64,000 bases of DNA from Zoroaster sp. YZ-2022. Lineage: Eukaryota; Echinodermata; Asteroidea; Forcipulatida; Zoroasteridae. The notes beneath the pieces are model-generated. The model ran no database searches. It had not been told where the DNA came from and was given only the letters and a program-made list of their open reading frames with translations. Every line of letters begins with the position of its first letter. The stretch's first letter is position 1. Shown here piece after piece: positions 23,101 through 32,000 of this stretch. The position numbers and the translations under genes are program-made. The stretch spans positions 1,488,001-1,552,000 of the forward strand of contig CM055834.1 in assembly GCA_029582265.1 (NCBI GenBank), read 5' to 3'.

Positions 23101-23987
23101 GCTATTAGTCTTACTTATCCTCCTCACCATGCAAAGCTACAAGTTCTGCATATATATATATATATCTAGTGAACTTAAAAGTCAAACACTGTCAAACCTT
23201 ACATTTACATTTACAGGTCAAAATGAGTCGACCGTTTTTGACTGGTAAAAGCATTGTCTGGTATTGTTCAGGGTGGTAAAAATGACACTAAAAACCAGTC
23301 AAAAATGCCCCTGTGTGCAAATTTGGGTCAACAGTCAAAACAGGCAGTTGACTGATTTTGACCTCTGTAGCTACTTCCCACTAAAGTGCAGCTATAGTAG
23401 GAGGGTTAATGTGCCCATAGGGATCATTGTAGCAACACCCTGTCATTTTTGGCCATCGAACATATTTTCTGAAACAATGGTCTTTCCTTTTTTTCCTGAT
23501 TTCAGGATTTTTGTACAAATCTGCCTTTGCCGCAACAAAATTTTCTTGAAAGAAGAGAAGAAGCCACCAAGGAAAGAAAGAAGTAGCCTGTATTGTGTCC
23601 AAACCTCTAGTTTCTTGTTTGTGGGATGTGGAGAGTCTGTAAATACTCAAAAATTAAACATCAAAGAGGTTCAGGGGGGCTTTGTCCTCTAGACCAAAGG
23701 GAGACCCAGGCTCGCTACTCATTTTTCAGGATTTTTTACTTTTGTCAAATCACACCCCTGATATTAGCCTTTTTAAGTTTTGTTATTTGTTCCTAAAAAT
23801 TCCTATTCAATTCTTTGTTTTTCCTTTTCAGAATCGCGATGACATGTACTTCCAGCACTTTTATGGAGAACATCATGACAATGCCGTGTACACCCACTGT
23901 TACGACAAATCGGGAACAAGACTGTTTGTTGCCGGTGGGCCCCTACCGGCAGGGCTGTCAGGAAATTACGCAGCTCTCTGGCAATAA
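10295..23987 (+). CDS. DCAF12: DCAF12-like WD40 substrate receptor, whole gene (7 coding exons)
   Basis: The joined exons 10295-10540, 10926-11153, 14662-14722, 15586-15878, 19438-19660, 21245-21396 and 23832-23987 encode 452 aa, almost the vertebrate length of about 453. All junctions are GT-AG with matching phase. Landmarks in order: a basic N-terminus, [13 protein letters not shown] (about 60-72), [18 protein letters not shown] (about 133-150), DWIFAIAW, a strand ending [43 protein letters not shown] and [20 protein letters not shown] before a final ALWQ. This is a seven-bladed WD40 propeller that docks on DDB1-CUL4-RBX1 and, in vertebrates, recognises C-terminal acidic (-EE) degrons. A Ser-rich insertion in exon 4 is not in the vertebrate protein as I recall it. 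Introns are loaded with SINEs and MITEs. Confidence 0.92.
10926..11153 (+). CDS. DCAF12: DCAF12 coding exon 2
   Basis: Acceptor CTTTCCTGCAG, donor GAG/GTGAGT, phase 0 to 0, residues 83-158. Contains [18 protein letters not shown], the first blade. Confidence 0.92.
11276..11580 (+). mobile_element. MITE, GTCTCTGGTTTC family
   Basis: Begins AAAAAAGTCTCTGGTTTCTG; related copies end in the mirror GAAACCAGAGACTTTTTT (near 27955). Shared body: GGCCTCACAA..., CCCTATGTGAAAAAGT, AGCAATTTTGGCTGCAATTG. Other copies are at about 27333-27980, 37728-37990 plus 39310-39372 (minus), 54510-54660 plus 55015-55225, and 62070-62280 plus 62603-62690 (minus). It lies in DCAF12 intron 2 beside a T run at 11193-11224. 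Confidence 0.65.
11738..12891 (+). mobile_element. Helentron/HINE-like element, copy 1
   Basis: The 5' end AGGTGTTCGGG forms a hairpin with CCCGAAACACCT. The 3' end has CCCGGACACCT (mirror of the 5' end), then a stem-loop AGAGTTTGT/ACAAACTCT (12858-12881) and a CTAG terminus. Flanks are T-rich (ATTT before, TTT after). Between lie a CTT microsatellite and about 7 tandem units of roughly 150 bp containing ACTTCCTGTCCAAACCGGAA and CATATCTCAACAACCACAAG. No Rep/helicase frame, so non-autonomous. In DCAF12 intron 2. Confidence 0.7.
13297..14122. mobile_element. Inverted-repeat element enclosing a minisatellite
   Basis: Ends GTTGAGTTGCCCTCCA and TGGAGGGCAACTCAAC are exact 16-bp mirrors, each followed inward by ACCGACCGACCC-type sequence and homopolymers. 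The interior contains the 85-bp array at 13489-13885. Confidence 0.65.
13489..13885. repeat. 85-bp tandem repeat, about 4.7 units
   Basis: Units start at 13489, 13574, 13659, 13745 and 13827 with GACTCAATCTACACGTTTTC and include GGCTTCGCGCACTGTTTTGT. The period is not a multiple of three, which explains open frames in several phases. Confidence 0.85.
14662..14722 (+). CDS. DCAF12: DCAF12 coding exon 3 (61 nt)
   Basis: Acceptor TTTTCTTGCAG, donor ACAG/GTAAAA. Encodes [20 protein letters not shown], which matches the DWIFSIAW segment of vertebrate DCAF12; ends in phase 1. Confidence 0.9.
14817..15412. mobile_element. TTAACCC-family copy split by a second repeat
   Basis: Family sequence at about 14817-15055 (CATTTTGGCTAGAAACC..., GGTGGAGTTTTGATGG) resumes at about 15340-15408 (GATTTTGATGGATTTGGGG). 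The stretch between (about 15058-15312) matches 35083-35310 plus 35790-35850 in opposite orientation (CACCGCTAGAGGGC, GTGCGTACG). Confidence 0.5.
15586..15878 (+). CDS. DCAF12: DCAF12 coding exon 4
   Basis: Acceptor CTATTTATAG, donor AAG/GTAGGT. Completes the split Gly codon and encodes a blade end ([10 protein letters not shown]), then a Ser/Glu/His-rich insertion of about 50 residues, then [17 protein letters not shown]. The insertion would be a surface loop of the propeller. Confidence 0.9.
15972..16330 (+). mobile_element. tRNA-derived SINE, family 1
   Basis: A-box-like TGGCCAAGCGGTTAAG and B box GTGGGTTCGAATCC lie 50 nt apart, followed by the SINE body (GCTTCTCTTCACCCAGG, ACCTGTGAGGGCAGAG) and an ATT tail. 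In DCAF12 intron 4. The tail is interrupted by the Helentron-like element at 16331. Confidence 0.85.
16331..17613 (+). mobile_element. Helentron/HINE-like element, copy 2, in a SINE tail
   Basis: The 5' hairpin AGGTGTTCGGGC/GCCCGAAACACCT, the 3' CCCGAACACCT mirror, stem-loop GAGTTTGT-GTAA-ACAAACTC (17584-17603) and terminal CTAG (17610-17613). About 7-8 tandem units of roughly 150 bp. ATT repeats of the host SINE tail stand on both sides, so the insertion point is inside the tail. Confidence 0.72.
17701..18007 (+). mobile_element. piggyBac-like MITE, TTAA-CCCTCCTACT family
   Basis: TTAA at both ends (17701-17704, 18004-18007) with CCCTCCTACT and mirrored AGGAGGG ends. Interior built of GTCAAAA/TTTTGAC blocks. 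Further copies: 18033-18320 (inverted, decayed), 21973-22253, 22921-23409, 33086-33320 (truncated), 49909-50198, 59895-60214, 60457-60651 (truncated). Confidence 0.78.
18033..18320 (-). mobile_element. TTAA-CCCTCC MITE, inverted decayed copy
   Basis: CTACAAGGGTCAAAGTCAGT through GGCAGTTGGCTGGTTTTGAC repeats the preceding copy in reverse, making a large inverted pair with 17701-18007. Confidence 0.65.
18694..19079. mobile_element. TTAA-flanked element with CCCTAGCCATGCTA ends (386 bp)
   Basis: TTAA-CCCTAGCCATGCTA at left and TAGCATGGTTAGGG-TTAA at right. The interior repeats GTTGCATTCAGCA several times and contains a palindrome around CCACATATGG. Related fragment near 50627-50730. Confidence 0.65.
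19121..19365. mobile_element. hAT-like MITE (CAGGG ends), copy 1
   Basis: Left end CAGGGATCGAAATTAAC mirrors right end GTAAATTCCGACCCCTG. A second copy in reverse orientation is at about 42594-42873. No matching 8-bp duplication was seen, so the call rests on end sequence. Confidence 0.5.
19438..19660 (+). CDS. DCAF12: DCAF12 coding exon 5
   Basis: Acceptor GGCGTAACAG, donor GTG/GTAAGG. Residues 277-350 including [19 protein letters not shown] and FLDPHSMK, strongly family-like; ends SKERGSG in phase 1. Confidence 0.93.
19720..20161 (+). mobile_element. tRNA-derived SINE, family 1, with long ATT tail
   Basis: GGTGCCGTGGTTCGAGCGGTTAAG start, B box GTGGGTTCGAATCC, body ending ATAAGAATGAAAT and about 30 ATT units (20070-20161). 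In DCAF12 intron 5. Confidence 0.85.
20367..20724 (+). mobile_element. tRNA-derived SINE, family 1
   Basis: CCGTGGCCGAGCGGTTTAGTG A-box region, GTGGATTCGAATCC B box, ATT-type tail. Preceded by a G run. Tail to tail with the next copy. Confidence 0.85.
20739..21102 (-). mobile_element. tRNA-derived SINE, family 1 (minus strand)
   Basis: AATAATAATA tail, then GTGGACTTATATAGCGCACG body and, at the far end, ACCGCTCGGCCATGGCAC, the complement of the A box. With 20367-20724 it makes an inverted SINE pair of about 360 bp per arm in DCAF12 intron 5. Confidence 0.85.
21245..21396 (+). CDS. DCAF12: DCAF12 coding exon 6
   Basis: Acceptor TTTTTCTTCATAG, donor TTG/GTAGGT. Encodes [19 protein letters not shown] and [11 protein letters not shown], the penultimate blade; phase 0 at the end. 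Confidence 0.93.
21973..22253 (+). mobile_element. piggyBac-like MITE, TTAA-CCCTCCTACT family
   Basis: TTAACCCTCCTACT at left, AGTAGGAGGGTTAA at right, body as in 17701-18007. In DCAF12 intron 6. Confidence 0.8.
22379..22734. repeat. 356-bp near-perfect palindrome
   Basis: Left arm 22379-22531 and right arm 22572-22734 are reverse complements with few mismatches (TATAGACTGATCC against GGATTAGTCTATA at the edges; GCACTGGATTGC against GCAATCCAGTGC at the loop). Loop about 40 nt. Open frames on both strands are reflections of the two arms. Confidence 0.85.
22921..23409 (-). mobile_element. TTAA-CCCTCCTACT MITE with nested insertion
   Basis: TTAA at both ends. The family body is interrupted from about 22980 to 23165 by a segment containing GATCGAAACGTCGAG and CTCCAGTTCTTTTCAGAACT, also found at 41272-41400, followed by an AT run. 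Confidence 0.65.
23832..23987 (+). CDS. DCAF12: DCAF12 terminal coding exon
   Basis: Acceptor TTTTCCTTTTCAG. Encodes [13 protein letters not shown], then [20 protein letters not shown] and a final GNYAALWQ with TAA at 23985-23987. The closing velcro strand of the propeller. Confidence 0.94.
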   Translation, partial: NRDDMYFQHFYGEHHDNAVYTHCYDKSGTRLFVAGGPLPAGLSGNYAALWQ

Positions 23988-24839
23988 CTCAGGAATCTTG
24001 AGGAAGTCGTAATGTGTGTGTTACAGTGGTTTTTCGCTTGTGTGTAACCCACCTGCTACTGCGAGAAACCGAGGATAAAGAATGACTTACATCATACATG
24101 GACTGATTCGACACTAGGTAGCAGAACGGTAGTCTGATTTTGACATCCCGGGATCTGTAATGTTTTTTTAATTTATTTATTTTTTTTTTTTAATTGTATG
24201 AGATATAAATGGCACCGATTGAAAAAATCAGTCTTTTTCGTTGCTGGGAGACCGTTTTACAGTTGTGGAATCCTTGGACAGCTAGAATCACACAACCTGC
24301 TGGAAATCACCCAGGAATCTCAGGTTGTTAAAATGAGTATTATATAAAGCTGCAGTTTCACTTGAAATTGTAATTAACCGTGGGACAGAGACGATCCAGA
24401 TGTTTACAAGAGCTTGTTGTGGACGTGTCGACGTGACTTCCCGGCTAAATTGTCGACATGCTTGTGCCATCATCTATCAAGCTAGCCAGGATCCATAGGC
24501 ACAAAACAGTTGGTGACACATATCGCGTAACTTCCCCCAACGTTCCGGCAAGAGCTTGCCAATGAAGAATGCCTTCCGAACCAGCTGTTGAAACTTTGTC
24601 AAGCTTTTTCCCATTGTGTTGGGGGGGGGTTGCTCACCATATCATCCCACGAAATTCCCAAGACTGTGTTTGATAGCGGTTTGTGATTCGATTGTAGCGA
24701 TTCGTGTAGCGCCATCGTGCAGCAGTGAGGGATTGTGTATCAAAAACGTACAAACACAATCTTAAACCAAGACTGTACCACTTCTAGATGAGTGATAATT
24801 TCAGAATCTGGTATTTATAAATATAATGTTATCACCACA

Positions 24840-24845
24840 AATAAA
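24840..24845 (+). terminator. Candidate polyadenylation signal AATAAA of DCAF12
   Basis: First full AATAAA downstream of the stop codon, about 850 nt into the 3'UTR. Another lies near 26507 in AT-rich sequence, so the true end could be later. Confidence 0.45.
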
Positions 24846-24847
24846 GA

Positions 24848-24985
24848 TTGCTATAGCCATTCGCTCTACCAAAAGACGATCCCAGAATGGAACAACCTTA
24901 ATTCAGATATACGTACCGCACCAAACATCACTTGACAACATTGACCTTAAAGAATTAACGACCAGAGCTCATTTTAAATAATATT
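24848..24985 (+). pseudogene. Decayed LINE reverse transcriptase C-terminal fragment
   Basis: One frame reads TIPEWNNLNSDIRTAPNIT, like the arginine/tryptophan-rich end of non-LTR reverse transcriptases, and after a frame change LKELTTRAHFK. Short, frameshifted and just past the candidate poly(A) signal of DCAF12. Confidence 0.35.
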
Positions 24986-25534
24986 TAATTTTGCTGCACA
25001 CCCGACCCAACCCACGTACGTGACGGATACAGATAAGAATCGGTTGCTTTGACAACTGAACGTTTCAATCTGCATCTTCTGAAGATCTTAAATGATATTC
25101 AACCTGAAAGACAGAAATTAAAAGCATCCTTCTAACAGCAGACTTAAAACTTTGTAAATGAATTCCAGAATAAAGTGGGATTTCAAAAAAACGCAGAGCC
25201 AAAACACTATTAGTGAAATGTTTGTAAATGCATCAGTACTTTATAAGAAGTTTCAATGTGGTGTCAACAAGAAAATGTATTCAGACTTTTCATGTTCATT
25301 TTAATGCGGAATTTTCTGACATGGGATGACAGAAATTTATTTTGGAAATTATTTCACTGATTTTACTTAAACGATAGCACCCGAGAGAGAAATATTTCAA
25401 GGAATGTTCAATACCATCATCAGCAACTTTACACCAAGTTTATAGTTTTGTGTATTTCAAGATTAACAATTGTGTATAGTGGGGGCTAATGAAAATACTA
25501 TTTTAACTTATTTTATACCAAGTGGAGTAAATAA

Positions 25535-25905
25535 GTTGATGAAATTCTTGATTCAATTTTTGCCCTACACCTACGTGTGTATAGCACTATATATACTCAG
25601 TGCTTTCCGAGTGTCTGTGGGAAAACAGTTCACAGGCGACTCGTGCGGGATTTGAACCCACGAATCTTACTTACTAGTGCAGACGTCTTGACCACCGAGC
25701 TTGCCCGATGACGATTGGCTGGCTAGAATCCTATATAGCAGCGGATGCCGCGATATTTATAGGTTGATGAAATTCTTGCGTCGGGTGTGAAACAATTGAT
25801 TCAATTTTTGCCCTACACCGGTGTGTGTATAGCACTGTATACTCGGTGCTTTCCAAGTGTCTGTGGAAAAAAAAAATCACAGGCGACTCGGGCGGGATTT
25901 GAAGT
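25535..25905 (-). mobile_element. tRNA-derived SINE, family 2, two fragments
   Basis: Complement shows GGTGGTCAAGACGTCTGCAC (A-box region) and GTGGGTTCAAATCCCGC (B box), then CGAGTCGCCTGTGAA and a body ending near TGTAGGGCAAAAATTGAATC. A second partial copy starts at about 25760. Distinct from family 1. Confidence 0.65.
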
Positions 25906-26137
25906 ACAATTTTGACAATGGTGTAAGCCCTCTTTTGAAAGGCCATGTGCATTTTTGGCATAAAACGGTTGTTCACATGCACCAATGTGAATATTTCAGC
26001 TCATTTCATTCTAAAGTTTCTTGAGAATATTCATATTTCATGGTAGCATTCATTTTAGTTTTTTTTAATCTTCTAGTCCATCATCTCCGGCCTCTGCAGT
26101 TTCCAGAACGAGAAGTAAAAAAAAAAAAAACAGGTTA

Positions 26138-26200
26138 ATAATAATAATAAAGATTTGTAGCGCGCACATATCCACCCTGCTGGGCGCTCTAAGGTTGCCT
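26138..26200 (-). mobile_element. Family 1 SINE 3' fragment
   Basis: AATAATAATAATAA followed by TAGCGCGCACATATCCACC, the complement of the SINE 3' end only. Confidence 0.55.
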
Positions 26201-27330
26201 AATTTGTGTCAACTTACACTACCTGTGAACGATTTTGCTTGTACATGTACAAAGCAAAATGCTATTCACCTTTATTATTGCATACACACACACACTTGAA
26301 AATTTGGCTGTGAAAAATATTACAAAGAAATCGTTCCCATTACTGTATTGTGAATAACACTACAAATGTATAGTGATTGTAAATCCATGATTGTTTTCCA
26401 TATAAAACAAGGAGCTTCCAGGAGATTCCACCTCCCCCCCTTCCCACACAGACTTCTGTTCATTTGTCAAGATTTTTATTTTGTAATACCTGGAAATGTG
26501 TGCCAGAAAATAAAATAATTTAGAAATTTGAAGCTTATTTTTTTTTTTTTTTTTAAATATAGAAAATTGTTTTCCAAATGTTTGATATAATTTTTCATAT
26601 GTTTAAGGTGTAATTTGTATTAAATTTTATTAAATTTTTATTTATTTATTTTGGGAGGGGCGAATCAACAAGAGTGAAGAGCCTTTTTTGTTGAAACTTA
26701 TGACTGTAATTTCACAATCAATCGTTGAAACAATTTTCAAAAGACACTGTCTTGAACAAAAAAGGAGAAAAAAAAGAATAGTTTTGGTACCAGTTTTGTA
26801 AAGCATAGAAGTACCTATTTCATGCATACATTTGAAGTAGTGAAATGCCCTATTTTTATACTCTCGCTTGCGTTGCTTACATGAAGGAACTTGGCTTTGT
26901 ATGTAGATTGTATATTTTTCATTATTCTGCCCAGTCAAAGCGAATTTAAAATATCAATTAGAAAATATCAATTAGAAAATATCTGTTATAGAAAAAGTCA
27001 GTATCAGTAATGTAAGTTTGTGTTTCTTATATCAGGGGAAAACCATTTCCCAAATGCTTTTATTTGGCCTTATATTATTGCATGGAGTTGAAATGGGAAA
27101 AAAAAAAATTGTTTTTAAAAGAATAACGACTCATTTGTTTCTGAAATTTGTCATGATTAACTTTGCAGTCAAATTCAAACGTATCTGTAAATAGACATTT
27201 TGTATTACATATTTATTGCGAAAATTTATTTGATGTTGTATGAATCTTATAATTACATATTTTGTATCATTCTCTTAATGTACAGATAGCCAGGTGTTTT
27301 TTATCAATATCTTGTTTTCCCCCAAGGCAA
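26200..27330. other. AT-rich intergenic, no gene seen
   Basis: Between the convergent 3' ends of DCAF12 and PDCD7. Contains AATAAA near 26507 and T/A runs; nothing else recognised. Confidence 0.5.
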
Positions 27331-27332
27331 AA

Positions 27333-27980
27333 AAAAGAAGTCCGGTTTCTGGTCATAAATCGGTGCAGTGACATGCATTTTTTTTGTTTTTGTTGCCAAC
27401 CAGTGAAATACTGTGGTACATGTATATGCAGTTATGGAAACAAGAACAAATTTCCCATACACAAAGTACGGTGGCTAAGAGAGGCCTCACAAATCGGGCA
27501 AACATTCATACCCCTATGTGAAAAAGTTGTTTAACTGTTATCCTGCGGAGTTTTCATATATTCCGATATAAAATTCACGAAAAGTTACTGTCACCAGACT
27601 ATTCAGTGTTTGGTAGTACTAGTAGTATATAGTATACCGCGACTCTGTCATGCTTCTAATGAAACGAGCGTTGTTGTTTTTTCATGAATTACATCATTTG
27701 GCCTACAAATAGCTGATTTTAGAACGCTCACTTCATGACATCGGCTTTCCATTGGCTTCCTAAAAGTGTCTGCTATTGGCTAATGTAAACCTTGGTAGGT
27801 AGCGTTAACCAATCACAAGCCACGATCGTGGCTCCACGTAGGATAACAGTTAAAACAGCACACAGCACTACAGAATTCCAATAGATCCAGCAATTTTGGC
27901 TTTAATTGGATATGTTTCATAGCAAAGAAAATTAAAAATGCAGACAGGCGGAAACCAGAGACTTTTTTTTGTTTGTCCTA
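27333..27980 (+). mobile_element. GTCTCTGGTTTC-family MITE carrying a nested MITE
   Basis: AAAAAGAAGTCCGGTTTCTG start and GAAACCAGAGACTTTTTTTT end. The body stops at CTATGTGAAAAAGTTGT, holds a 323-bp TTAA element, and resumes at AACAGCACACAGCAC. Confidence 0.65.
27531..27853. mobile_element. TTAA-flanked MITE (CTGTTATCC ends) nested in another MITE
   Basis: TTAA-CTGTTATCCTGCGGAG at left, CCACGTAGGATAACAG-TTAA at right. The related MITE at 55060 reads GTCGTTTAAAACACAGC with a single TTAA at the same place, an empty-site comparison that confirms TTAA duplication. Confidence 0.8.
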
Positions 27981-28077
27981 ATACTAAGTGGTATCTGATG
28001 TGAATCTCACATACAGGGGTGTACAAATAAACAAACTTTGTAACTTAAAAATAATTGCCTTGGCTTTTTATTGAATA

Positions 28078-28261
28078 TTGTTGGCATGGAATCAGTGTCC
28101 TAGATTAAAAAGGAACACAGTGACTGAAAATTACTGGCTCATTTATGCAGCAGAAATGGTAATATGACCTTATCATGTGGGGTATTTTTTTTTTCAGTTA
28201 ATCTAAACCTAATACTCCGATTCCATGCCTTGTTGATCTTGACGATATTGGCCCTTTAACA
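28078..28261. mobile_element. MITE, TTAAAGGG family
   Basis: GGCATGGAATCAGTGTCCTAG through CCATGCCTTGTTGATCTTGACGATATTGGCCCTTTAA; left end slightly truncated. Lies in the PDCD7 3' flank or 3'UTR. Confidence 0.6.
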
Positions 28262-28294
28262 TATATTTAAAATGTACAAGTACAACTTCTCTTT

Positions 28295-29035
28295 TTAACC
28301 CTAACCACCCCAAATCCATCCAAATCCTCCAAGAGGCACTTCTTTTGTGGGAAAACATCAGCACTGTTGGAAACTGGTACGTTCACCTCTTCAAATGGGG
28401 TGAAAGTGCTGCTTGGAGCTGATTGAAGATATTCCGTGATGGGAGAGGCTAGGATTTTCACAAACGAATGGAGATAGTCATTCCAGGTCCCCTTGCCTCA
28501 TTGTCCTCCATGGGTTATAAATAACCTTAGCATCATGCATCGAGCACTGATGTCCACGCAGTGCTGCTTGGAGCTGGGGGAAGAACCCAACATACTGGGA
28601 TGGGAGAACCTTCAGGGTCTGCATCTGGTACAAGGAACTGGTCCCACTGATGTCTGTTGGTAAAGTAGAAGCCACGTATTTAAAAAAAATAAAAATAAAA
28701 AAAAATAAAAAATTTTAAGCCACTTTACACAACTGGTGATCTCAAAAAACATAACTACTTTTACATGAAACTATAAACTTGGTTTAACCCTAACTGCCCC
28801 AAAGGGGCACTTTTTGGGGAAAATTTAGCACTGTTGGAAACTGGTACTTTCGCCTCTTCAAATAGGACAAAATTACTACCTGGCAAGAAGTACAGGCCAT
28901 AAGTGCTGAATATGAACGATCATCGAAAATGCATGGTGCATTTTGAAGATAAGGGCATGTTTCCAAAAGTGCACTGATGGATTTTGGAGGATTCAGGAAG
29001 GTTCCTAGCCAGAAGAGGGGAGTTAGGGTTCAAGT
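28295..29035. mobile_element. TTAACCC-family sequences flanking the last PDCD7 exon
   Basis: About 28295-28400 (TTAACCCTAACCACCCC, then GCACTGTTGGAAACTGGTAC) lies in the 3' flank. About 28783-29033 (same motif to GGGGAGTTAGGGTT) lies in the last intron. Confidence 0.55.
28533..28653 (-). CDS. PDCD7: PDCD7 terminal coding exon
   Basis: Acceptor TTTACCAACAG; HQWDQFLVPDADPEG then CWVLPPAPSSTAWTSVLDA and TGA at 28535-28533. Matches the HDWDQYLVPS...GWVLPPLPS family end. Confidence 0.93.
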
Positions 29036-32000
29036 TGATAAAGGTATCATCTACTGCTTGAAATCTGTCGGTCTGAGATACAATCATTCTAGTAATAATA
29101 ATAATGTGGACTTATATAGTGCACGTATCCACCAAACTGGTGCTCAAGGCGCATTACATTATTACCCCTGCTCATCAGGCTCATAAATCATTCCTAAAAC
29201 CATCTCAGCTCCCTGGGGAGTATACAGCTCAATTGCTGCTATTACAGCGCATATAGGGCTAATCAAACACAACAATCAACTCTGCCCTCACAGGTACCGA
29301 TTTACCCCTGGGTGGAGAGAAGCAATTATGGTAAAGTGTCTTGCTCAAGGACACAAGTACCCTGGTCGCGGCTGGGATTCGAACCCACATTCTGACGACT
29401 CGGCCATCAGAACACAAATATGATGCACTAAACCGCTCGACCATGGCACTCCATGATTGTAAATGATTGCCCAAGTGAAAAATGATGGGTTTTAGGGTTT
29501 CATTAGGGATGTGGCTAGGCAAATAGGAGACCATACCTGATGTCAACTAGAGCATGCACATTACTCTCGGCTTGGTGGTAAAACTGCTGAAAGGGAAACT
29601 TGGGATCGTCTGGTCCCACCGGTTCATCTATGAAAGAAGATGATGCTAACTGTCAGTTAACAACAAAATTTGGTCTGCCACGGTTCCTGTATATAATACC
29701 AACTGAATAGCAGTGATTGCTATTAGAAACCTAATTGTGGCCCGTCCCCCATGATACAAGCGTAAAGTCACACACTGTTATTTGCTAGTATGGAATTACA
29801 AAGTAAAACATTTTTACAAATTCAATTATTAAAAAGTGTGAAGTTTTGAATCTTTCACGGTTTTATATAATAAGTGCACCCCTAAGTGTACGGTCCATTG
29901 GGAAGCTCTTCTTTCAACAAGATTTGGAAATACCAAAATCTAGGCTTGGGGCGATGACACGATAGTATCGAATATCGCGATATGTTTTTTTATTTGATTA
30001 TGATATCGGAAACTTTTCAAATTATCGAGATATCGGCAAATCGCGATGAAAAAAATATATCGGGATGAAAATATATATATCGCGAAGAAAAAAATATATC
30101 GCGATTAAAAAAAATCCTCAATTGTCAGTCGTGTCAGAAATTCCATCGCAAAAACTTTAGGAAGTCTTCAGCTTTTGGAAGTGAGAAACAAAATCGAACT
30201 ACTTCTGTGGTAAGCTGACTGTCATATCACAAAGGAGCCGCCTAACAAGGCGTTGTTTAAAATCCACCGCCACTCAAAGAAACATATTCAGACAGATTAA
30301 GTGTTGGGGATTGAATGGGGTATTTGATCCAACAAACTGTAGACAATGTTAACGTCTCACTGTCTATCCATGCAGAATATGGGCGTTACCTTAAAAATCG
30401 ACAACAAAATAACATTTGCAGTAATTGCAGGTGCTCTGTGCTCATTACATAAGTCATGAAATAAATCAAAGCATGGATCGGCAACGGCTCGATCAAAGTT
30501 GGGGGATTAGGACACTATTCTATTATACCATACTGGGACTCTTGTCTTGTGACAAAACACATACACTGCTCTTGATAAACCATGTGACGTTTATTTAAAA
30601 TAGTGTGAGTACAATTCAAACTCGGTCACATATTCCAAAGTGCAAATGCGAGTCACGATGATTTGATTGGGACGCACGATGCAGTAACCGTCCCACATAA
30701 TTATTACGCAAACGAATTTGCCAATGGCCATGGTGCACTAGTAAACGGCGCGATTCCACATGTCTCTCCGGTAAGCACTGGCAATTTATTGTGATGCGTG
30801 TTACATGGATACATTCCTGTTATTATCGGCTCTAAAGCACTCATACGTGAAAAAAAATAATTGCGATATTATCGAAAATTGCGATATATGTTTGACGATA
30901 TATCGTGGATGAAAAATATCGATATCGCCCAAGCCTACCAAAATCTCATTTTTGAAAATAGCCGACTTTACTCTCATTTTTTGTTTGCGCAGGTCACAGC
31001 TAGCTAAAAATATATATTTGGCCGAAACCATATTGGTCAGTGAGATCCATTGGTCTTCTAATACTCATCCGCAATATAGACTGCTGCAGCAGCCATCTTT
31101 GTCTAGTACCCCACATGCAAGTTCAATTATAGCACCGATTCTCAATACTAAAAAAAAAAAGGAGCCAGGCTGTGTTTTCCATCCAGCCTCGGTTTGGTGA
31201 TGTTCATTTGCATTAGAAGAGAAAGAAAATGGCTGCACCCCGTACCTTTGCCGAAGATGAGTTTCATCTTTGACTGCATCTCCTTGATGGCTTTCTCCTC
31301 CTGTCTCCTCCTCTGTTTCTTCTTCTCTTGCTCTTTGTATTCCTCATGCTCCTCCTCAAGCATCACCTGATCAATGAATATATTATGCAGATTACCTCAT
31401 TTGCATATCACTCAAATTGCCTCCATAGATTTCTTCGCAAATACCACAGTATGCACGGGGCAAGCCGATTTGCATAAAGTATGCTTGTCTACCTCTTGAT
31501 CAAAATACTGCAAAACTGGCCAGATATTGTTCATCCATCATTGTTTTTTTTCCTTCTTAGTTTAAAGAGACAATATCATCGTGGTCAGAGTGAGCTTTCG
31601 ACAGGGCATGGAATTTCATTACTATGCAGCCAAATGGCTCATTATTTATGCAACATCCACGGTAATGTGATCTTATTGAGCCCTGTTATCTAGGCCAGTG
31701 CATACCGAGTTCATCAAAAGTAAGACACCAATTCAATGCCCTGTCGAAAGTCTGCTCGGATCGTGACGATATTGTCTGTTTAATAAATTAAATTAATAAA
31801 TTAAATCAATAAATTGTTTATAGGTTGATGAAATTCTTGCGTCGGGTGATAAACAATTTATTTAATTTTGCCCTACACCGACGTGTGTATAGCACTGTAT
31901 ACTTGGTGCTTTCTGAGTGTCTGTGGAAAAAAACACTTCACAGGCGACTCGGGAGGGATTCGAACCCACGACCTCCTGCTTGCCCGATGGTCGAGAGGTT

